Below are positions 17,222 to 25,778 of a DNA stretch of 64,000 nt, piece after piece. Position 1 is the first letter of the stretch, and every line of letters begins with the position of its first letter. The translations under genes were made by a program, and so were the position numbers. This DNA comes from Micromonospora sp. WMMD961 (lineage in GTDB: Bacteria > Actinomycetota > Actinomycetes > Mycobacteriales > Micromonosporaceae). The notes below the pieces were generated by a model. The model was not told where the DNA came from. It saw only the letters and a program-made list of their open reading frames with translations, and did not search any database. The DNA lies in NCBI RefSeq assembly GCF_029626145.1, contig NZ_JARUBJ010000002.1, forward strand, positions 154,501 through 218,500, written 5' to 3'.

Positions 17222-18082
17222 GTGCCCGAACTACCGGAGGTTGAGGCGCTCGCGGGTTACCTGCGGCAGCGCGCCGTGGGGCGGCGTGTCGAACGGCTGG
17301 AGATCGCCGCTATCAGCGCCCTGAAGACGTACGAACCGGCACCGACCGCCGTCGCCGGTCGGGCGGTGGTCGATGCCAGCCGGCACGGCAAGTTCCTCGA
17401 CGTGCTCTTCGACGGTGACCTGCACCTCGTGGTGCACCTGGCCCGGGCGGGTTGGCTGCACTACCGGGAGGCGTTCCCGACCACCACTCCGCTGCGTCCC
17501 GGCAAGGGCCCGATCGCGGTGCGGGTACGCCTGGACGACGGCTCCGGCTTCGACCTGACCGAGGCCGGCACCCAGAAGAAGCTGGCCGCGTACCTGGTCA
17601 CCGACGTGTCGACGGTGCCCGGGGTGGCCAAGTTGGGCCCGGACGCGCTCGCCGCGGACCTACCCACGTTCGCCGAGCGGCTGCGTAGCCGGCGGGGGCA
17701 GGTCAAGGGGGTGCTGACCGACCAGTCGGTGCTGTCCGGGGTGGGCAACGCCTACTCCGACGAGATCCTGCACGCCGCGAAGCTGTCCCCGTTCGCGATC
17801 ACCGACCGGCTCACCGACGCCCAGGTCGCCACCCTGCACGCGGCCACCCGGCAGGTGCTCGGAGACGCGGTCGAGCGGTCCCTGGGCCAGCGGGCGGCGG
17901 AGTTGAAGGGCGAGAAGCGCTCCGGGCTGAAGGTGCACGCCCGCACCGGGCTGCCCTGCCCGGTGTGCGGGGACACCGTGCGGGAGGTGTCGTTCGCCGA
18001 TTCGAGCCTGCAGTACTGCCCGACCTGTCAGACCGGCGGCAAACCTCTCGCTGACCGACGGTTGTCCCGTCTCGTACGGTGA
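17222..18082 (+). CDS. Fpg/Nei-family DNA glycosylase/AP lyase
   Basis: The 286-residue protein begins MPELPEVEAL, giving the catalytic N-terminal Pro2 and Glu3. The H2TH region contains GVGNAYSDEILHAAKLSP with the conserved Asn, and the C-terminus has a four-Cys zinc finger (CPVCGD...CPTCQT). It removes oxidised bases such as 8-oxoguanine or oxidised pyrimidines and cuts the abasic site. GTG 17222 is the only start that exposes Pro2. Whether it is Fpg or an Nei2-like paralogue cannot be decided from these motifs. Confidence 0.95.
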   Translation: MPELPEVEALAGYLRQRAVGRRVERLEIAAISALKTYEPAPTAVAGRAVVDASRHGKFLDVLFDGDLHLVVHLARAGWLHYREAFPTTTPLRPGKGPIAVRVRLDDGSGFDLTEAGTQKKLAAYLVTDVSTVPGVAKLGPDALAADLPTFAERLRSRRGQVKGVLTDQSVLSGVGNAYSDEILHAAKLSPFAITDRLTDAQVATLHAATRQVLGDAVERSLGQRAAELKGEKRSGLKVHARTGLPCPVCGDTVREVSFADSSLQYCPTCQTGGKPLADRRLSRLVR

Positions 18083-18334
18083 GTAATTCCACTCGGCGAC
18101 TACGGAGCGGAATCGGCCTTCCTGAGCGGAAGCTCCGGTCCGCCGTTCTCGCCATGCGCGCATCCATCGGTATAGTGGCCCGGTCCCCGGCTTCTGAAAT
18201 GGTGCGGAGCCGGCCAGATCCCGCCGGCACCATCGGTCGCCAATCTCCTTCGGGGCAGCGACCGGTCGGAGCTCGCGTGGGAGACTGGGACGGTGGGCGA
18301 CCCGGGCCCTCACGCCGAGTGAGCGGCCCGTGTC

Positions 18335-19918
18335 ATGCGGGAGGACATGGGTGAGGTGACGGCAAGCCTCCAGCGCCCGGTAACCAACGAAGGCCGGAGC
18401 AGACTCGTGCGGCACGTCGACAGCTTCGAGATCCAGCCGCCGACGCCGCCGTCCCACAACGGCGTCCCTCGGTCGGCATGGACCAGGGCGCGACGCCGTG
18501 TCTCCCGTTGGCACCGCCCCTACATCGCGATCCTGCTGCTCCTCGACTTCGGCGCGGCGGCGTTCGCCAGCTGGATCGCGATCCAACTGTTCGACCAGGC
18601 CGCCTCCGGGTTCACCGACCTCAAGCAGGATCCGACCTGGTTCCACACCGTCTCGTACCTGCTGCTTCCGCTCGGCTGGGTGGTGATCCTCTGGAGCAAC
18701 CGGGCGTACGACCGGCGCTACCTGGGGCTCGGCCCGGACGAGTTCAAGCGGGTGATCCGGGCCGCAGTGACGGTGGCCGCGAGTGTCTCGTTCCTCGCCT
18801 TCGCCACGAAGACCGCGTTGTCCCGTTGGACCGTCGGCACGGCCCTGCTCGGCGCCCTGCTGTTGATCCTGTGGGGCCGGTTCGTGGCCCGCTGGGCGCT
18901 GCACTACATCCGGCGGCGGGCCGGTCAGGCCGCGCACCGGATGGTGCTGGTCGGCACGCTGCCGGAGTGCCTGGAGGTCTACGCGGCGGTCACCCGCAGC
19001 CCGGCCGCCGGGCTGGTGCCCGTCGCCATCCACATCACCGACGGGTACGCGGCGGCGCGTGGCATGCCGACCCCCGTCCCCGTGTACGCCGGACGCGACG
19101 TCCTGGCTCTGGTCCGTGAGGTCGGTGGCGACACCATCGCCGTCTGCGGGTCGGCCAGCGCCGAGCCGGGCGAGCTGCGCCGGCTGGCCTGGCAGTTGGA
19201 GGGCTCGGGCGTCGACCTGGTCGTCGCACCACAGCTGACCGACATCGCCGGGCCCCGGGTGCACATCCGGCCGATCGAGGGTCTGCCGCTGCTGCACGTC
19301 GAGGAGCCGACCCTCTCCGGTCCTGCGCTGCTGGCCAAGAACCTGATGGACCGGGTCGCCGCCGGCCTCGGTCTGCTGCTGCTGATCCCACTCTTCGTGG
19401 TGATCGCCGTGGCGATCAAGATCTCCGACCGGGGGCCGGTGTTCTTCCGCCAGCCTCGGGTGGGGCACGAGGGCCGCACGTTCCGGGTGTGGAAGTTCCG
19501 GACCATGTACGTCGACGCCGAGGATCGGCTGGCCAGCCTCGTAGACCGCAACGAGACCGACGGCATGTTGTTCAAGATGAAGCAGGACCCCCGGGTCTTC
19601 CCGGTCGGCGGCTTCCTGCGGGCCTCGTCGCTGGACGAGCTGCCGCAGCTGATCAACGTGCTCTGGGGTGAGATGTCGCTGGTCGGGCCCCGCCCGCTGC
19701 CGGCCGACGACGGCGACTTCCTGGGCGACGTACGCCGCCGGCTGCTGGTCCGCCCCGGCATGACCGGCCTGTGGCAGGTCTCCGGCCGCTCCGACCTGTC
19801 CTGGGACGAGTCGGTCCGACTGGACCTCTACTACGTCGACAACTGGTCGTTGGCGTACGACCTGAGCATCCTGTGGCGCACCGTCGGGGTGGTGCTGGCC
19901 CGCAAGGGCGCGTACTAG
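18335..19918 (+). CDS. Polyprenyl-phosphate sugar phosphotransferase (exopolysaccharide initiating enzyme)
   Basis: The 527-residue protein has an N-terminal part with four to five membrane helices, a nucleotide-binding CoA-like middle, and a C-terminal bacterial sugar transferase domain after a further helix (about 340-360). Signatures are FFRQPRVGHEGRTFRVWKFRTM, RASSLDELPQLINVLWGEMSLVGPRPL and RPGMTGLWQVSGRSDLS. It transfers a sugar phosphate to undecaprenyl phosphate to start glycan assembly. GTG 18356 is a possible alternative start. The nearby glycosyltransferase and LCP ligases fit a wall or capsule polymer. A TATAGT hexamer at 18171 may be a promoter element. Confidence 0.95.
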   Translation: MREDMGEVTASLQRPVTNEGRSRLVRHVDSFEIQPPTPPSHNGVPRSAWTRARRRVSRWHRPYIAILLLLDFGAAAFASWIAIQLFDQAASGFTDLKQDPTWFHTVSYLLLPLGWVVILWSNRAYDRRYLGLGPDEFKRVIRAAVTVAASVSFLAFATKTALSRWTVGTALLGALLLILWGRFVARWALHYIRRRAGQAAHRMVLVGTLPECLEVYAAVTRSPAAGLVPVAIHITDGYAAARGMPTPVPVYAGRDVLALVREVGGDTIAVCGSASAEPGELRRLAWQLEGSGVDLVVAPQLTDIAGPRVHIRPIEGLPLLHVEEPTLSGPALLAKNLMDRVAAGLGLLLLIPLFVVIAVAIKISDRGPVFFRQPRVGHEGRTFRVWKFRTMYVDAEDRLASLVDRNETDGMLFKMKQDPRVFPVGGFLRASSLDELPQLINVLWGEMSLVGPRPLPADDGDFLGDVRRRLLVRPGMTGLWQVSGRSDLSWDESVRLDLYYVDNWSLAYDLSILWRTVGVVLARKGAY

Positions 19919-19957
19919 AGGGTTGGCGCGCCGGCGCGCAGGGGCGAGGATCGCTGC

Positions 19958-21184
19958 GTGGCTGCCAACCTCTCCGCCGTGGTCGGCGTCGTCTCCCTCG
20001 TCACCGCGCTGACCGCGGCGCTGCTGGCGGTGCTGCGGCTGCGGGCCCGCCGGGGCATCGCCACCGCCACCCAGCGGGCCACCTACGAGGTCCTGCACAC
20101 CGCCGGCCTGGCCGCGGAGCCGCTGCGGGCGGGGCTGAGCGAGGCGGGCGCGACGAAGGCCGTACGCCATCTGCGGGCGCTGGTGGGCGCGGTCGGGCTG
20201 GCGCTCACCGACGCCGACCGGCTGCTGGCCCTCGACGGTCGCGGCACGCACCACGGCGAGCAGTTGCTCGCGGCGGCCCAGCGGACGGTGGACTCCGGCC
20301 GATCGACCGTACTCGGTGAGCAGGAGCTGCACTGCGACCGGGTGGACTGCCCGATCCGCGGGGCGGTGGTCGCGCCGTTGCAGGGGGCCGATGGGCGGGT
20401 GGTTGGCGCGCTGGTGGCCGTGGCCGACAGCCCACCGCCTCCGGGGTTGGTGCAGGCCACCCTGGAGACGGCGCACTGGGCCGGTAACCAGCTCGCCCTG
20501 GCCGAGCTGGACTCGTCGCGGGAGCGGCTGGCGCGCGCCGAGATCCGCGCGTTGCGGGCGCAGATCAGCCCGCACTTCATCTACAACGCGCTGACCGCGA
20601 TCGGCTCGTTCGTCCGCACCGACCCGGAGCGGGCCCGGGAGCTGATCCTGGAGTTCGCGGAGTTCACCAGGTACTCGTTCCGGGCGCACGGTGAGTTCAC
20701 CACCCTCGCCGAGGAGTTGCGCTCCATCGACCGTTACCTGACCATCGAGCGGGCCCGGTTCGGCGACCGGTTGCAGGTGCGGTTGCAGATCGCCCCGGAG
20801 GTGCTGCCGGTGACCCTGCCGTTCCTCTGCCTCCAGCCGCTGGTGGAGAACGCGGTCCGCCACGGGTTGTCCCGCAAGCCGGGCACGGGCATGGTGAGCA
20901 TCGAGGCCCGGGACGCGGGCGCCGAATGCCACATCACGGTGGAGGACGACGGAGTGGGAATGGATCCGACCACGCTGACCGCCGGCATCGCCGAGCTGGC
21001 CCGCGGCACCGGTGACCCGGGTGACGACACGGGCCAGCACGTCGGCCTCTCCAACGTCGACGAGCGGCTGCGGTCGGTCTTCGGAGACCGGTTCGGCCTG
21101 GTCGTGGAGACCGGGCTGGGCTCGGGCACGAAGGTGAGCATGCGGGTGCCGAAGTTCCACCCGGGCGTACGGGCAGGGTCGTGA
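19958..21184 (+). CDS. LytS/YehU-type sensor histidine kinase
   Basis: The 408-residue kinase has one N-terminal membrane segment (about 6-26), a GAF-like sensory middle (about 85-170), and the His_kinase domain motif RAQISPHFIYNALTAIGSF with H206. A HATPase domain follows (N-box LVENAVRHGL, G-box VEDDGVGMD and HVGLSNVDERL). The multi-spanning 5TM-LYT sensor of classical LytS is absent. The stop overlaps the start of the LytTR regulator by 4 bases. Confidence 0.93.
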   Translation: MAANLSAVVGVVSLVTALTAALLAVLRLRARRGIATATQRATYEVLHTAGLAAEPLRAGLSEAGATKAVRHLRALVGAVGLALTDADRLLALDGRGTHHGEQLLAAAQRTVDSGRSTVLGEQELHCDRVDCPIRGAVVAPLQGADGRVVGALVAVADSPPPPGLVQATLETAHWAGNQLALAELDSSRERLARAEIRALRAQISPHFIYNALTAIGSFVRTDPERARELILEFAEFTRYSFRAHGEFTTLAEELRSIDRYLTIERARFGDRLQVRLQIAPEVLPVTLPFLCLQPLVENAVRHGLSRKPGTGMVSIEARDAGAECHITVEDDGVGMDPTTLTAGIAELARGTGDPGDDTGQHVGLSNVDERLRSVFGDRFGLVVETGLGSGTKVSMRVPKFHPGVRAGS

Positions 21185-21969
21185 CCGAGCGCACCGGGAC
21201 GGCCGCGGTGAGCGCGTCCGGTTTCCTCCGGGTGCTGGCGGTGGACGACGAGCCGCCCGCGCTCGACGAGCTGGCGTACCACCTTCGGGCCGACCCCCGG
21301 GTAGCGCGGCTGCACACCGCCGGCGACGCGACCGAGGCGCTGCGGCTGCTCCGCGACGGTGACGTGGACGTGGTCTTCCTGGACATCCGGATGCCCGGGT
21401 TGGACGGGATGGAGTTGGCCCGCGTGTTGCGCCGGTTCGCCCGGCCGCCGGCGATCGTGTTCGTCACCGCGTACGACGACGGCGCGGTGGACGCCTTCGA
21501 CCTGGGTGCCACCGACTACGTCCGCAAACCGGTGCGCGCCGACCGGTTGGCCGAGTCCCTTCGTCGGGTGATCGGGTCGCGGGTGGTGCCGTCGCACCCG
21601 GCGGCTATGGCCCGCGCCGAGGAGGACCCGACCATCCCCATCGAGTTGGCCGGCACGACGCGGATGCTGCCCCGTTCGGCGGTGCGGTGGGTGGAGGCGC
21701 AGGGGGACTACGCCCGGTTGCACACCGCGGAGGGGTCGCACCTGGTGCGGGTCTCGCTCGCCACGTTGGCGGAGCGCTGGGCCGATGCCGGTTTCGTCCG
21801 CGTACACCGGTCGTATCTGGTGCAGTTGAAGTTGATCGCGGAGTTGCGGTTGGTCAACTCCGGCTATGTCGTGGTGATCGACGGCACCGAGCTGCCGGTG
21901 AGCCGGCGGCACACCCGGGAGCTGAAGGACAAGCTGGTCAGGGCCGCGAAGCAGGACTGGAATCGCTGA
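21181..21969 (+). CDS. LytTR-family response regulator
   Basis: The 262-residue regulator has a receiver domain (VDDEPPALDE, phosphoacceptor D68 in VFLDIRMPG, lysine in DYVRKPV) and a C-terminal LytTR DNA-binding domain (about 155-255), with VRWVEAQGDYARLHT and RVHRSYLVQLKLIAEL. GTG 21181 lies inside the kinase stop codon. Members of the class control autolysis, cell-surface or metabolic genes, but no target is evident here. Confidence 0.95.
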   Translation: MTERTGTAAVSASGFLRVLAVDDEPPALDELAYHLRADPRVARLHTAGDATEALRLLRDGDVDVVFLDIRMPGLDGMELARVLRRFARPPAIVFVTAYDDGAVDAFDLGATDYVRKPVRADRLAESLRRVIGSRVVPSHPAAMARAEEDPTIPIELAGTTRMLPRSAVRWVEAQGDYARLHTAEGSHLVRVSLATLAERWADAGFVRVHRSYLVQLKLIAELRLVNSGYVVVIDGTELPVSRRHTRELKDKLVRAAKQDWNR

Positions 21970-22034
21970 GCCGGGAATGGAACGGCACCTACCGTACGTT
22001 GTACGCTAGTCCGTACGACTTCCGGGAGGCTGCC

Positions 22035-22697
22035 GTGACCGTGACCCCGTTCGACGCCGAGACCGAGTTCGACCGCCAGGTCGACCGCCTGGTGCACCTG
22101 GGCTACCCGGCCCTGGCCGGGCTGTCCGAGACCGCCTTCCGGGACCTGGTCGCGCCACTGCGTGCCAGGGCGGTCGACGGCACCGCCGGGCTGCCCGCCC
22201 CCACCGACGCGCGGGTGCCGTTCCTACTGGTGATCACCCGGGACCTGGTCGGGGTGCCGGAACGGCTGGGCCTCACCACGCTTGCCGGCAAGCGCAAGCC
22301 CGGCGTCCTCGACCGCAACTACGCCGAGGACGACCTGCCGCGCTTCGACCCAATCAAGGAGTTGGAGGTGCCGGCCGGGCCCGCGTACCTGCTCTTCGAC
22401 GTCGACCGGGGCGAGGAGTTCCGCAACCTGGCCCCGGCCACGGCCATGGAGGGGATCACCGCCCAAGGTCGACTGCCGCTCACCATCGACGAAGGGCTGG
22501 CCTTCGTCACGCTGCACCCGGCCGCGCTGGCGAGCAACAGGTGCTTCTCGCTCGTCGGATCCCGGTGCGGCGACAAGCGGGTGCCGGCGCTCTGGATCAG
22601 TCAGGGCGCACCGAAGTTGGGCTGGTGCTGGTACGGCAACCCGCACACCTGGCTCGGCTCCGCCTCGGCCCGGCCGGAGCGCGTCGGCCTGGACTGA
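22035..22697 (+). CDS. DUF5701 family protein
   Basis: The 220-residue protein matches the DUF5701 pattern: FDRQVDRLVHLGYPALAG, PFLLVITRDLVG, AYLLFDVDRGEEFRNLAP, LTIDEGLAFVTLHP, and a C-terminal CFSLVGSRCGDKRVPALWIS...WCWYGNPHTWLGSAS block. No membrane segment or known catalytic motif is present. GTG 22035 has GGGAGG six bases upstream. Function is unknown. Confidence 0.85.
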   Translation: MTVTPFDAETEFDRQVDRLVHLGYPALAGLSETAFRDLVAPLRARAVDGTAGLPAPTDARVPFLLVITRDLVGVPERLGLTTLAGKRKPGVLDRNYAEDDLPRFDPIKELEVPAGPAYLLFDVDRGEEFRNLAPATAMEGITAQGRLPLTIDEGLAFVTLHPAALASNRCFSLVGSRCGDKRVPALWISQGAPKLGWCWYGNPHTWLGSASARPERVGLD

Positions 22698-22714
22698 GCA
22701 TCTACGAGGGGAAA

Positions 22715-22746
22715 TGCCCGGTCGTGCGGATCCGACCGACCGGGCA
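22715..22746 (+). terminator. Hairpin terminator after the DUF5701 gene
   Basis: Perfect 10-bp arms tgcccggtcg (22715-22724) and cgaccgggca (22737-22746) lie 18 bp after the stop codon. Confidence 0.8.
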
Positions 22747-22860
22747 CCCCGCAGTCATCACCCGTGACCTATTCTCCTGACACCGATTCGCGTACGGGGC
22801 GCCGGCTCGGGGCAGGCGGAGTCTGCTCGATCGCCCCACCACCATCACGTTGGGACATCG

Positions 22861-24933
22861 ATGCAGCTAATCCCAGGCCGCCGCGGCCTGCTGGCCGGTG
22901 CCGTCGTGGCGGCACTCGTGCTGCCCGGGGCCACTCCGGCCCAGGCCGCGCCGACAGGCGTCGTCAGTGGACGAGTCACCACCAACACCGGCACCCCCGC
23001 CGCCGAGGTCCAGGTGCAGCTCTACCGGAGCGACAGCTACGCGTACGTCAGCTCCACCAACACGGACTCCGACGGCAACTACAGCCTCGGCGGGCTGCGG
23101 GCCGGCTCGTACCTGGTCGGCTACTTCGCCATGGATCGGCCCGAGCAGTACCACCACCAGAAGGTCAGTCCCTTCGACGCCGATCCGATCACGGTCACCG
23201 AGGGCGGCACCACCCGGGTCGACGAGCAGCTCTTCGAGATCGGCACCATCGCGGGCCGTCTCGTCGACACCGCCGGCGACCCGGTTGTGGATCTCAGTGT
23301 GGACGCCCGGGAGTCCGACACCGGTGCCCTGGCCTGGGGCCGCACCGACGACCAGGGCCGGTTCACGATCGCCGTGAAACCGGGTGGCTACGTCGTGAGC
23401 ATGCGCCCGATCGAGGGCTCCTACCAGGAGCAGTACGTGCCCGGGAAGCTCGACGCGGAGAGCGCGGACGTCTTCCAGGTGAAGGCGGACGAGACGACAG
23501 TGGTCAACGACACCGTGTTGCCGACGGGCGTGCTGGCCGGACGGTTCACCACCGCCGCCGGCGCTCCGCTCGTTGATGCGTCGGTCGACGTCAGCGCCGC
23601 CAACTCCTACGGCGGAGCGTGGACGCAGACCGACGCGAACGGTGAGTTCTCCGTCCAGGTCCTTCAGGGCGCGTACAAGGTCGGTCTGAGCGCCGGCGAT
23701 CGGCAGCAGTACTACCGCGGCACGTTGACCCGCGAGGAGGCCGACGTCGTCGAGGTCCGGGGCGGGCAGACGACGTCCATCAAGGACAGCCTGCTCGGCA
23801 CCGGCACGGTCACCGTGTCCGCCGTCGACTCGGTCACCGGCGCCCCGATCGCTGACTTCTGCGCCCAGTCGGTCTGCAGCAACGGCACCGGCACGGCGAC
23901 CGTCACCGACCTGCCGCAGGGCCGCCACACCATCTACCTGGACGCACCGGATGAGCTTCACTTCAACCGCGAGGTGACCGGGGTGCGGGTCAAGGCGAAC
24001 AGCGACACCAAGCTGACAGTGAAGCTGAAGCCCGCCGCGGTCATCAGCGCCACCATCGTCGACCGGCAGAGCGGGTCGCCCGTGCCGAACATCTGCCTGG
24101 ACGCGTTCCTGCCCAAGCAGGTTTCGCTCCGCGACGGCTACGGCGACTGCAGCGACAGCAACGGCCGGATCCGGGTCGGGCCGCTCACCGCCGGCAGCTA
24201 CAAGCTCCTCGCGGTGCCCCGCAACGACACCTACGGCCGCCAGTGGGTGGGTGCCGACGGTGGCAGTGGCGACGAGCGGGAGGCCGCAGTGGTCACGGCG
24301 ACCGCTGGTCAGGTCGCCACCGCGCCGCAGGTGAAGTTGGACCGGGCCGGCACGATCACCGGCAGGATCACCGACCCGTCGGGGCAGCCGATGCCGAACG
24401 TCGGTGTGTCGATCCTGACCGCCCACCCCGGGGTCGGTGCCGAGGACGCCACCACCGACGAGAACGGCAATTACACCCTCAAGCGGCTGGGCCCGTACTC
24501 CTGGCCGTTGATGGTCGGCGGCTATCAGTACGCCAGCGAGTGGTCCGGCGACAAGACCAGCCGGTTCACCGCCACTCCGGTGACGGTGACCGCCGGGGCG
24601 GCCGCGACCTACGACGCCCAACTCGACCAGGGCACCGAGCTGAGCGGCACCATCCGTACGCCGGACGGCACTCCCTTCGACAGTGGGTTCGTCGTCGCGC
24701 GCAGCGTCGACACCGGCGACATCGCGGGCAGCGGCTGGATCAGCGAGGGGCAGTTCAGCATGCGCCTCAAGGGGCCGCAGCGGATCTTCTTCACCTACAA
24801 CGTGTCGCTCGGCGACGCGTACTTCGACGGCCGCTACCTGGTCACCCAACCCGACGGCACCCGCAAGTTGGAGCGGTTCACCGTCCCGGCCAGCGGCAGC
24901 ATGTCCGTGGCGCTGGTGGTACCGACCAGCTGA
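22861..24933 (+). CDS. Secreted protein with about seven carboxypeptidase-regulatory/Ig-like repeats
   Basis: The 690-residue protein starts with a signal peptide (RRGLLAGAVVAALVLPG, likely cleavage after AQA near residue 29). About seven beta-sandwich repeats follow, each with a GxVxG(R)V strand, an internal TDxxGxYxxxxLxxGxY-like turn and a tyrosine-rich end, beginning near residues 33, 130, 222, 315, 395, 495 and 597. This is the CarboxypepD_reg/SdrD-B type of fold. There is no LPXTG anchor, transmembrane tail or enzymatic domain, so it is probably released or loosely bound. A strong terminator follows. Confidence 0.85.
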   Translation: MQLIPGRRGLLAGAVVAALVLPGATPAQAAPTGVVSGRVTTNTGTPAAEVQVQLYRSDSYAYVSSTNTDSDGNYSLGGLRAGSYLVGYFAMDRPEQYHHQKVSPFDADPITVTEGGTTRVDEQLFEIGTIAGRLVDTAGDPVVDLSVDARESDTGALAWGRTDDQGRFTIAVKPGGYVVSMRPIEGSYQEQYVPGKLDAESADVFQVKADETTVVNDTVLPTGVLAGRFTTAAGAPLVDASVDVSAANSYGGAWTQTDANGEFSVQVLQGAYKVGLSAGDRQQYYRGTLTREEADVVEVRGGQTTSIKDSLLGTGTVTVSAVDSVTGAPIADFCAQSVCSNGTGTATVTDLPQGRHTIYLDAPDELHFNREVTGVRVKANSDTKLTVKLKPAAVISATIVDRQSGSPVPNICLDAFLPKQVSLRDGYGDCSDSNGRIRVGPLTAGSYKLLAVPRNDTYGRQWVGADGGSGDEREAAVVTATAGQVATAPQVKLDRAGTITGRITDPSGQPMPNVGVSILTAHPGVGAEDATTDENGNYTLKRLGPYSWPLMVGGYQYASEWSGDKTSRFTATPVTVTAGAAATYDAQLDQGTELSGTIRTPDGTPFDSGFVVARSVDTGDIAGSGWISEGQFSMRLKGPQRIFFTYNVSLGDAYFDGRYLVTQPDGTRKLERFTVPASGSMSVALVVPTS

Positions 24934-24944
24934 CGGTCGACGTG

Positions 24945-24977
24945 GCGGGGCCGGTGGCACTGTGCCACCGGCCCCGC
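24945..24977 (+). terminator. Strong hairpin terminator
   Basis: Perfect 15-bp arms (24945-24959 and 24963-24977) with a 3-base loop lie 12 bp after the stop codon of the repeat protein. Confidence 0.9.
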
Positions 24978-25015
24978 TTCGGTGTTTACGGACTTCAGCC
25001 GGCATGCTCGCCGGG

Positions 25016-25055
25016 TTATCCACAGGCGTGAGCCGTTCTCCACAGGTTATTCACA
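25016..25055. promoter_or_regulatory. Cluster of three DnaA-box-like 9-mers
   Basis: TTATCCACA (25016-25024) and TTATTCACA (25047-25055) match the consensus TTATNCACA exactly, and TTCTCCACA (25036-25044) differs at one position. All three face the same way and lie within 40 bp, ending 45 bp before the response regulator start at 25101. No dnaA, dnaN or AT-rich unwinding element is near, so this is not an obvious origin. Confidence 0.6.
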
Positions 25056-25100
25056 ACGCCACCCACTGATCTCCACGGCCACTCCCTACAGTCAGGACCC

Positions 25101-25778
25101 ATGACGCAACGTCGGGTACTGGTGGTCGAGGACGAACGGACCATCGCCGAATCCATCGCGGTTCGACTGAGGGCCGAAGGTTTCGCGGTGGAGATCGCCA
25201 TGGACGGGCCGAGCGCCGTCGCGCAGTTCCACGCCGGGCATCCGGACCTCGTCGTCCTCGACGTGATGCTGCCCGGCTTCGACGGCCTGGAGGTGTGCCG
25301 CCGGATCCAGACCGACCGGCCGGTGCCGGTGCTGATGCTCACCGCCCGGGACGACGAGACCGACCTGCTGGTGGGGCTCGCGGTCGGCGCTGACGACTAC
25401 CTCACGAAACCGTTCTCGATGCGGGAGCTGGCCGCACGGGTGCATGTCCTGCTGCGCCGGGTGGACCGGGCCGCCACTCCCGCGTCGCCCGCCATCCGGA
25501 TCGGCGACATCGAGATCAACGAGGCCGAGCGGCGAGTCCGCCTGGACGGTGCCGACGTGCACCTCACCCCGACCGAGTTCGACCTGCTGGTTCACCTCGC
25601 CGGGCGCCCCCGCACGGTGCTGCCCCGAGAGCGGCTGCTCGCCGAGGTCTGGGGATGGGTCGACGGGAGCGGCACCCGCACGGTGGACAGTCACATCAAG
25701 GCGCTGCGCCGCAAGCTCGGTGCCGACCTGATCCGCACCGTGCACGGAGTCGGGTACGCCCTGGACCTTCCCGCGTGA
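25101..25778 (+). CDS. OmpR/PhoB-family response regulator
   Basis: The 225-residue protein has a receiver domain with E10/D11, phosphoacceptor D54 in VVLDVMLPGFDGL and TKPFSM, then a winged helix (LTPTEFDLLVHLAGRPRTVL, GSGTRTVDSHIKALRRKL, GVGYALDL). It is the first gene of an operon with the kinase and a polytopic membrane protein. A TACAGT hexamer (25087-25092) lies 8 bases before the ATG, which would give a nearly leaderless mRNA. The DnaA-box-like cluster lies just upstream. Confidence 0.95.
   Translation: MTQRRVLVVEDERTIAESIAVRLRAEGFAVEIAMDGPSAVAQFHAGHPDLVVLDVMLPGFDGLEVCRRIQTDRPVPVLMLTARDDETDLLVGLAVGADDYLTKPFSMRELAARVHVLLRRVDRAATPASPAIRIGDIEINEAERRVRLDGADVHLTPTEFDLLVHLAGRPRTVLPRERLLAEVWGWVDGSGTRTVDSHIKALRRKLGADLIRTVHGVGYALDLPA

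Noticed and set aside
17660..21160. Open frame of 1166 codons on the minus strand
   Set aside because: It runs antisense through Fpg, sugar transferase and LytS genes with clear motifs. Its product is Arg/Pro/Gln/His-rich, typical of GC-rich shadow frames.
25016..25055. Chromosomal replication origin
   Set aside because: Only three DnaA boxes are present, no dnaA/dnaN flank and no AT-rich unwinding region; treated as a regulatory cluster.
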